DNA of 7,553 bases from an uncultured Ignavibacteriota bacterium (GTDB lineage: Bacteria; Bacteroidota; Ignavibacteria; Tepidaquicellales; Tepidaquicellaceae), in NCBI GenBank assembly GCA_937983305.1, contig CALKAJ010000006.1:1-7553 (forward strand), in the 5' to 3' direction. This document shows, in pieces, positions 1 to 4,655 of the stretch. Under the pieces are notes generated by a model, which was not told where the DNA came from, made no database searches, and worked only from the letters and a program-made list of their open reading frames with translations. Numbering within the stretch: the stretch's first letter is position 1; each line of letters opens with the position of its first letter. The position numbers were made by a program, and so were the translations under genes.

Positions 1-47
1 ATTAACTTCATTCTATAACTTTACAGATTATTAAAATTTTTTTGAAA

Positions 48-677
48 ATGAAATTTATTATTTTAAATTTTTTACTTGTTGTATTCTTTTTATTTAACTC
101 AAATACAACATTCTCACAGGATGCACAAGAAGTTATAAAAAACGTTCAAAGTGTATATAAAGGTATCAAGGACGCAAAAGCAACTTTTTCTTTGAGTGAA
201 AAAGTTTCAGGGAAAAGTTCATCAACATCCGGAACTATGTACATACAGAAAGAAAAAAAATATAAAATTAAAACTAAATCGTTTACACTTGTAACTGACG
301 GAGTAACCACCTGGTCATATTCTCCCGGTAAAAAACAGGTAGTAATTGATAATTACAAAGAAGACGGAAATTCTTTCTCTCCAAATAAGTTTTTATTTAA
401 TTATCCGGAAAACTTTTATTCAGATCTGACCGGTGAAGAAAAAGTTGGAAGCAATAATTGTTACGTTTTAAAACTTTCACCAAGAACCAAGGGAATGGTT
501 AAATCTGCAAAAGTATGGGTTGACACCGAAGAATTTTTAATAAGGAAAATTACAATTTCTTCTTCCGGTTCAACTAAGACATACACTTTAAAGTCAATTA
601 CACTTGATGCAGGTTTAAGCTCTTCCGAGTTCACTTTTTCACCGCCTTCCGGGGTTGAAGTAATTGACCTACGCTAA
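48..677 (+). CDS. lolA: LolA-like outer-membrane lipoprotein carrier protein
   Basis: Likely periplasmic chaperone that takes lipoproteins released from the inner membrane and carries them to the outer membrane. The 209-residue product has a hydrophobic signal peptide (residues 1-23, cleavage probably around TFS/QDAQ). The mature part is LolA-like in size and pattern: an amphipathic first helix (27-40), then beta strands including the typical stretch VTDGVTTWSYSP (82-93), a central LTGEEKVGSNNCYVLKLSP (127-145), a strand with VWVDTEEFLIRKI (156-168), and the family-like ending FTFSPPSGVEVIDL (195-208). The start is set at the ATG at 48; a TTG two codons upstream (42) is in frame but less likely. 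No Shine-Dalgarno sequence precedes it, only an A/T-rich leader. The next gene begins 10 nt after the stop, so the two are probably cotranscribed. The family call rests on overall pattern, not on a catalytic motif. Confidence 0.85.
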   Translation: MKFIILNFLLVVFFLFNSNTTFSQDAQEVIKNVQSVYKGIKDAKATFSLSEKVSGKSSSTSGTMYIQKEKKYKIKTKSFTLVTDGVTTWSYSPGKKQVVIDNYKEDGNSFSPNKFLFNYPENFYSDLTGEEKVGSNNCYVLKLSPRTKGMVKSAKVWVDTEEFLIRKITISSSGSTKTYTLKSITLDAGLSSSEFTFSPPSGVEVIDLR

Positions 678-687
678 AAATTATTGA

Positions 688-1752
688 TTGAAAAAATTCA
701 GTAAAATATTAAGATTTGTTATATTATTTGGACTATTAATATTTTTCCTCTATCTTGCTTTCCGGGATATTAATATTGAAGGGCTTTTTACTGAATTACG
801 AAGAACCAATTATTTCCTTGCAATCCTTGCTATGCTTATAGGAGTATATCTCGGAAGCTGGATAAGGGCTTACAGATGGAAGTATTTTTTATATCCTGAA
901 AAAAAAGATATAAAACTCAGGGATTTATTTTCCGCGGTAATGGTAGGATATTTTTTCAATGCATTAATACCAAGAGCAGGTGAATTATCGAGACCTTTTT
1001 TACTTGCTCAAAAATATGGTATATCAAAAGCATTTACATTAGGTACAATTGTGGTTGAAAGAATATTTGATATGTTATCTATGTTTTTTGTATTTGGGTT
1101 ATGCGTAATGTTTTACAGAGACGATTTACAAAAAGCATTCGGAGCATATAACATTGAAGAGATTTCTTTATATTTTTCAATTGGAATGATTTTATTTGTC
1201 GTTATAATCAGTATAATGCTTTTAAAATTCGATAAGACTGAAAAATTTATCGATAGAATAAATAAAAAAATACTTCCCTTAAAATATCAAACAAAAGTAA
1301 GTAAAATATTATTATCACTTATAAGCGGTTTTTCTTTCCTGAAATATCCGAAATATTATTTTAAGATTTTTACTCTTACAGTATTACTTTGGATGGATTA
1401 TGCTCTGTCAACATGGGTGTTGATGTCAGCTTTTAAAAACGATATTCTCAATTCACTGAGCTATATGGATGCAAATCTGGTTTTAACATTAACATCCTTT
1501 GCACAGACTCTGCCTCTTCCGGGAAACTCAGCCGGTTCCTTCCATTTTTTTATAAAAACGACTCTTAATGTAGTATTTGGTGTAGATAACGAAACAGCAC
1601 TTGCATTCGGAACTGTTAACCACTTACTTGGCTTTATAGGAATTATTACCATTGGCTTATATTACTCCATTAAAGAGAATTACAAATTTAACTTTAAAAG
1701 TTCACGGAAAGAATCTCCGGGAAATGACGACCTTAATAAAGAAGAAAAGTAA
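688..1752 (+). CDS. Lysylphosphatidylglycerol synthase TM region / UPF0104 family membrane protein
   Basis: A 354-residue inner-membrane protein with about eight hydrophobic segments (for example 8-24, 42-58, 82-94, 117-142, 160-178, 226-246, 312-327). It carries the landmarks of the flippase-like UPF0104 family, the membrane half of MprF: WIRAYRW (58-64), GYFFNALIPRAGELSRP (87-103), IVVERIFD (121-128) and PLPGNSAGSFHFF (276-288). There is no soluble aminoacyl-transferase domain, so it is not a complete MprF. Free-standing members are usually annotated as putative lipid or polyprenyl-linked flippases; the substrate here is unknown. The charged tail (about 331-354) is probably cytoplasmic. The start is a TTG directly after an in-frame TGA (685-687). 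The first in-frame ATG would be at residue 49 and would remove the first membrane segment, so the TTG is preferred. It lies 10 nt after the lolA-like gene. Confidence 0.85.
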   Translation: MKKFSKILRFVILFGLLIFFLYLAFRDINIEGLFTELRRTNYFLAILAMLIGVYLGSWIRAYRWKYFLYPEKKDIKLRDLFSAVMVGYFFNALIPRAGELSRPFLLAQKYGISKAFTLGTIVVERIFDMLSMFFVFGLCVMFYRDDLQKAFGAYNIEEISLYFSIGMILFVVIISIMLLKFDKTEKFIDRINKKILPLKYQTKVSKILLSLISGFSFLKYPKYYFKIFTLTVLLWMDYALSTWVLMSAFKNDILNSLSYMDANLVLTLTSFAQTLPLPGNSAGSFHFFIKTTLNVVFGVDNETALAFGTVNHLLGFIGIITIGLYYSIKENYKFNFKSSRKESPGNDDLNKEEK

Positions 1753-1787
1753 AGAACTTTAAAGACCGCAAATAATTATAAATTCCG

Positions 1788-1818
1788 ACAATTTTGTAAC
1801 ATTGCAAGCGAAAATTGT
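1788..1818. repeat. A/T-rich inverted repeat
   Basis: Perfect 8-bp arms ACAATTTT (1788-1795) and AAAATTGT (1811-1818) flank a 15-nt spacer. The right arm can also pair its AAAATT with AATTTT at 1831-1836. It lies 36-66 nt past the stop of the membrane-protein gene and about 155-185 nt upstream of the predicted transcription start of the next operon. It could be a weak terminator hairpin or an activator/bending site. The arms contain only one C/G pair each, so a chance occurrence in this AT-rich sequence is possible. Confidence 0.35.
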
Positions 1819-1880
1819 TATTTTATTAAGAATTTTGAGCAAGTTTTTTTATTATTTTTCGTCTAAGTTGTAAATAGGCG

Positions 1881-1888
1881 AACGCGTT
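1881..1888. promoter_or_regulatory. Candidate activator-binding palindrome upstream of the sigma-54 promoter
   Basis: AACGCGTT is a perfect 8-bp palindrome within an island of CG-containing sequence (about 1877-1888), flanked loosely by TAAA (1871-1874) and TTTA (1887-1890). Its centre is about 87 bp upstream of the predicted transcription start. Enhancer-binding proteins of sigma-54 systems usually bind about 80-150 bp upstream, so the position fits. Only one copy is seen and no known activator consensus is recognised, so this is a positional inference. Confidence 0.3.
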
Positions 1889-1944
1889 TATGAAATTGAA
1901 CCATAAAAGTACTATTAATACTAATATATACAATTATTAAAACT

Positions 1945-1961
1945 TTGGCACGATAGTTGCT
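1945..1961 (+). promoter_or_regulatory. Sigma-54 (RpoN) -24/-12 promoter
   Basis: The sequence TTGGCACGATAGTTGCT matches the established RpoN consensus YTGGCACG-N4-TTGCW at every specified position. The invariant GG (1947-1948) and GC (1959-1960) are separated by exactly 10 nt, as sigma-54 requires. Transcription would start near 1972, leaving a leader of about 20 nt before the ATG at 1992. This implies that the downstream operon is silent until an ATP-dependent enhancer-binding protein activates it. No such activator gene is in the window. TATAAT-like hexamers at 1961 and 1971 lack a convincing -35 partner. Confidence 0.85.
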
Positions 1962-1991
1962 ATAATATATTATAATGTAAATAACTACAAA

Positions 1992-2234
1992 ATGAAGATA
2001 AATAAAAAAATTGCAGTAAGCGAATCAGGTTTTGTATTCGACTCATCAACAGGAGATTCTTTTTCGGTAAATCCTCTTGGTATAGAGATTATAGGTATGG
2101 TAAGAGATAATAAAACAGAAGATGATATCAGAAAAATATTATCAGAAAAATACGAAGTATCTGTTCCGGTTCTGGAAAAGTCACTATCGGATTTTATAGG
2201 TTCTTTAAGAAGCGCAAAAATTATTGAAGACTAA
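1992..2234 (+). CDS. PqqD-family small protein (RRE-like fold)
   Basis: An 80-residue protein with the PqqD-family pattern: a beta-strand N-terminus in which FVFDSSTGDSFSVNPLGIEI (14-33) corresponds to the family's strand, turn and 'LN..G..I' core, then a helix starting KTEDDIRKILSEKYEV (41-56), and a final helix DFIGSLRSAKIIED (67-80) matching the typical 'FL..L...GLI' ending. PqqD-type domains bind peptides and present them to modifying enzymes. They are the prototype RiPP recognition element, and free-standing relatives occur beside ATP-grasp enzymes. No acyl-carrier DSL motif is evident, so it is not an obvious phosphopantetheine carrier. It is the first gene after the sigma-54 promoter, starts with ATG, and is followed 1 nt after its stop by the ATP-grasp gene. 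No radical SAM partner or precursor peptide is seen nearby. Confidence 0.8.
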   Translation: MKINKKIAVSESGFVFDSSTGDSFSVNPLGIEIIGMVRDNKTEDDIRKILSEKYEVSVPVLEKSLSDFIGSLRSAKIIED

Positions 2235-2235
2235 G

Positions 2236-3282
2236 ATGGAGAAAAAGAAGATTACAATAGCCGCGACCGGGTTAAACAATATTGACAATCCCGGACCCGG
2301 TGTTCCATTTATAAGGGGCGTTCGGGAATCTAAAGAATTCGATTCCCGGATTATTGGGTTAGCGTACGAAAACCTTGAGCCCGGAATTTATATGCATAAT
2401 CTTATAGATAAATCCTACCAGATACCGTACCCTTCATCCGGCTCAGATGTTTTACTTAGAAGAATCGAATATATAAACAAAATTGAAAAGATAGATGTAT
2501 TGATACCTAATTTTGATGCAGAGCTATATACATTTATGAAATCTTCTGATAAGTTGAAAGAAATGGGTATAAGCACATTTCTTCCGACTTTAGAACAGTT
2601 TGAAGAGCGCCATAAATCAGTGTTACCTGAATTCGGAAAGAAATATGATATTAAAGTTCCGGGTAGCAAAACAATATTTTCCGAAAGAGAGATACCGGAT
2701 TTAGTAAACGAATATAAATACCCGATGCTCGTTAAAGGTAAGTATTATGATGCTTATGTTGCATATACACCGGAGCAAGTCAGGATGTATATGAATAAAA
2801 TATCTTCAAAATGGGGACTTCCAATAATAATTCAGGAATTTGTAGTCGGAACCGAAGTAAATGTTGTAGCCCTCGGAGACGGAAACGGAATTACAATTGG
2901 AGCTGTTCCGATGCGTAAACAGTATATAACTGATAAAGGTAAAGCCTGGGCTGGTATAACATTAGATGATACGAATCTGCTCGAAATAACAAATAAGATT
3001 ATCAGCAAGACAAAATGGCGCGGCGGAATGGAGCTTGAAATGATAAAAACCAACGAAGATGATTATTATCTTATTGAAATAAATCCGAGACTTCCTGCAT
3101 GGGTTTACTTATCAGTTGGGGCAGGGCAGAATTTACCGGAAGCGCTCGTAAAACTTGCTTTAGGTGAAAAAGTGGAACCGATGACAAAATATAAAAACGG
3201 AACATTATTCATAAGATATTCATATGATTTAATCTGCGATATATCTGAATTTGAAAAACTAACTTTAAACGGAGAATTATAA
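2236..3282 (+). CDS. ATP-grasp carboxylate-amine/thiol ligase
   Basis: A 348-residue ATP-grasp protein of the CarB/PylC-like type. An N-terminal Rossmann-like preATP region begins KKITIAATG (4-11) and includes IDVLIPNFDAE (86-96). The ATP-grasp fold has YPMLVKGKYYDA (162-173, likely ATP-contacting K167), the hinge IIIQEFVVGTEVNV (197-210), GGMELEMI (263-270) with a metal-ligand candidate Glu, and LIEINPRLPAW (279-289), where E281, N283 and R285 are the classical Mg/phosphate residues. The core therefore looks catalytically intact. Family members activate a carboxylate as acyl phosphate and join it to an amine or thiol; the substrates here are unknown. The chosen ATG follows the PqqD-like stop by one base; an in-frame TTG at 2224 would overlap the previous gene and is less likely. 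The position between a PqqD-like protein and a decarboxylase suggests that it loads or extends that enzyme's substrate. Confidence 0.85.
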   Translation: MEKKKITIAATGLNNIDNPGPGVPFIRGVRESKEFDSRIIGLAYENLEPGIYMHNLIDKSYQIPYPSSGSDVLLRRIEYINKIEKIDVLIPNFDAELYTFMKSSDKLKEMGISTFLPTLEQFEERHKSVLPEFGKKYDIKVPGSKTIFSEREIPDLVNEYKYPMLVKGKYYDAYVAYTPEQVRMYMNKISSKWGLPIIIQEFVVGTEVNVVALGDGNGITIGAVPMRKQYITDKGKAWAGITLDDTNLLEITNKIISKTKWRGGMELEMIKTNEDDYYLIEINPRLPAWVYLSVGAGQNLPEALVKLALGEKVEPMTKYKNGTLFIRYSYDLICDISEFEKLTLNGEL

Positions 3283-3296
3283 AAAAATTAACTAAT

Positions 3297-4655
3297 ATGG
3301 CAAAATTACATTTCGAAAGACCCATTATCAAAAAATTAAATGTTGGAATTTCCAATAAATTCGGTTCAAAAACAGAATTCGAGCCGATAACTGAAATTGA
3401 CGGCGTTGATATAAAAGAACTGATAGTTAAATATGGTTCTCCATTATTTATTATATCCGAAAAAACAATAAGAGAAACATACAGAGAGGCAAAGCAAACA
3501 TTTGAGAGCCGTTTTCCGAAAGTTCAGTTTGCCTGGTCATATAAAACCAATTATCTGGATGCAGTATGCAAGGTATTCCATCAGGAAGGTTCATGGGCAG
3601 AAGTTGTTTCACGATTTGAATACGAGAAAGCACTTGAAAACGGAATGCCCGGAAATAAAATAATTTTTAACGGACCCGATAAGACAGAAGATGATTTGAA
3701 GATTGCAATTGAAAATGAGTCATATATTCATATTGACCATTTCGATGAATTGTATTCAATAATGAATCTGTCCGAACATTTAAAGAAAAAACCGAAAGTT
3801 GCTATCAGGGTAAATATGGATACAGGTGTATATCCAATGTGGGACAGGTTTGGATTTAATTATGAAAACGGTGAAGCCTGGGAAGCTATTAACAAAATTC
3901 TAATGAATGATAAACTTGAGTTGGTCGGGCTTCATACCCATATTGGTACATTTATGTTAAGTGCGAATGCATATCACATCGCTGCCTCAAAATTAGCAGA
4001 CTTAGCATACCACATAAAAAAGAAATATAACCATACTATACAATATATTGATATGGGCGGAGGATTTGCTTCAAAGAACACTTTGAAAGGTGCATACCTT
4101 TCAGGTTTAGATACTTCTCCCACTTTTAATGATTATGCGGAAGCTATCTCTTCGGCATTGCTCAATTCCGAAATTCCCCCCGACAGTTTACCAATGCTTA
4201 TACTTGAAACCGGAAGAGCTTTGATAGACGATGCAGGTAGTTTAGCAGGAAGTGTAATCGCAATAAAAAAATTATCCGATGGACGCCGCTCTACAATTGT
4301 GGATTTCGGAGTAAATATTCTGTTTACGTCTTTCTGGTATGAGCACAAAGTAACACCGGCTCAGGGATTTACTCAGTATTCGGAAACAAGCAGCATGTAC
4401 GGACCTCTATGCATGAATATTGATGTTATAAGAGAAACCATAACATTGCCCCCTCTGAAGAAAGGTGATAACCTGGTAGTAAGCCGAATCGGAGCATATA
4501 ATATGACACAATGGATGCAGTTCATAACTTTAAGACCTAAAGTAGTTATGATAGACTTAAACGGAACAACCCATATAATCAGAAATAATGAGTCGCTTAA
4601 AGATGTCAAAGGTTTGGAATCGGTACCGGAACATTTAAAAAAAATTAGTAAGTAA
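3297..4655 (+). CDS. LysA-like fold-type III PLP-dependent decarboxylase, divergent
   Basis: A 452-residue enzyme of the diaminopimelate/ornithine decarboxylase (alanine-racemase-fold) family. The PLP Schiff-base lysine is K83 in AWSYKTNYL (79-87). Other landmarks are KIIFNGPDKT (121-130), VGLHTHIGT (210-218, the HxHIGS equivalent), DMGGGFA (252-258, phosphate-binding glycines), LETGRALIDDAG (303-314, usually EPGR...DAG), YGPLCMNID (368-376, usually GP.CESGD) and RIGAYNMTQWM (398-408). The catalytic Cys (C372) and Asp (D376) are kept, but ES/G between them is replaced by MN/I, and Pro of EPGR is Thr. Such changes at the substrate-binding end argue against housekeeping LysA and for another amino acid, possibly carrier- or peptide-bound. 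About 30 extra residues precede the usual N-terminus. It lies 14 nt after the ATP-grasp gene, and its TAA directly abuts the start codon of the next gene in the same frame. Confidence 0.85.
   Translation: MAKLHFERPIIKKLNVGISNKFGSKTEFEPITEIDGVDIKELIVKYGSPLFIISEKTIRETYREAKQTFESRFPKVQFAWSYKTNYLDAVCKVFHQEGSWAEVVSRFEYEKALENGMPGNKIIFNGPDKTEDDLKIAIENESYIHIDHFDELYSIMNLSEHLKKKPKVAIRVNMDTGVYPMWDRFGFNYENGEAWEAINKILMNDKLELVGLHTHIGTFMLSANAYHIAASKLADLAYHIKKKYNHTIQYIDMGGGFASKNTLKGAYLSGLDTSPTFNDYAEAISSALLNSEIPPDSLPMLILETGRALIDDAGSLAGSVIAIKKLSDGRRSTIVDFGVNILFTSFWYEHKVTPAQGFTQYSETSSMYGPLCMNIDVIRETITLPPLKKGDNLVVSRIGAYNMTQWMQFITLRPKVVMIDLNGTTHIIRNNESLKDVKGLESVPEHLKKISK

Larger units (their letters stand above)
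1753..1991. other. Gene-free regulatory spacer
   Basis: This 239-bp region separates the envelope gene pair from the downstream operon and contains no credible coding sequence. It is very A/T-rich, with an AATTTT / AAAATT / AATTTT series at 1790, 1811 and 1831, spaced about two helical turns apart, and a T7 run at 1844-1850. A short CG-rich island (about 1877-1888) stands out from the background. The sigma-54 promoter lies near its right end. I see no tRNA, riboswitch fold or strong GC-rich intrinsic terminator. The end of the upstream transcript is therefore not clearly marked, although the weak hairpin at 1788-1818 could serve. Confidence 0.7.

Noticed and set aside
1..47. Possible tail of an upstream gene (a short frame ends at the TAA at 32-34)
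   Set aside because: Only about ten codons would be present and they resemble nothing recognisable, so they cannot be told apart from leader sequence.
1461..1652. Reverse-strand open frame inside the UPF0104 gene
   Set aside because: It is fully contained in a well-supported membrane-protein gene and has no recognisable domain. The same applies to the reverse frames within 2415-2669, 2832-3053, 3451-3633, 4133-4348 and 4373-4609.
1890..1940. A 16-codon ATG frame (MKLNHK...) in the spacer, considered as a precursor peptide gene
   Set aside because: It lies upstream of the sigma-54 promoter and so would not be transcribed from it. It is very short, has low-complexity AT-rich composition, and shows no leader/core design.
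1961..1976. TATAAT hexamers at 1961 and 1971 as a sigma-70-type promoter
   Set aside because: No good -35 element lies at 16-18 bp for either. TTGGCA at 1945 would be 10 or 20 bp away. The AT-rich context makes such hexamers common, while the -24/-12 element explains the region better.
1992..2234. Acyl or peptidyl carrier protein as identity of the 80-residue protein
   Set aside because: The length would fit and the BtrI parallel is tempting, but there is no DSL-type phosphopantetheine site, and the strand-turn-helix pattern with the I-IED ending fits PqqD better.
3297..4655. Housekeeping diaminopimelate decarboxylase LysA
   Set aside because: The fold and PLP motifs agree, but the EPGR and CESGD motifs are altered and the operon context is not lysine biosynthesis, so the specific name is not supported.
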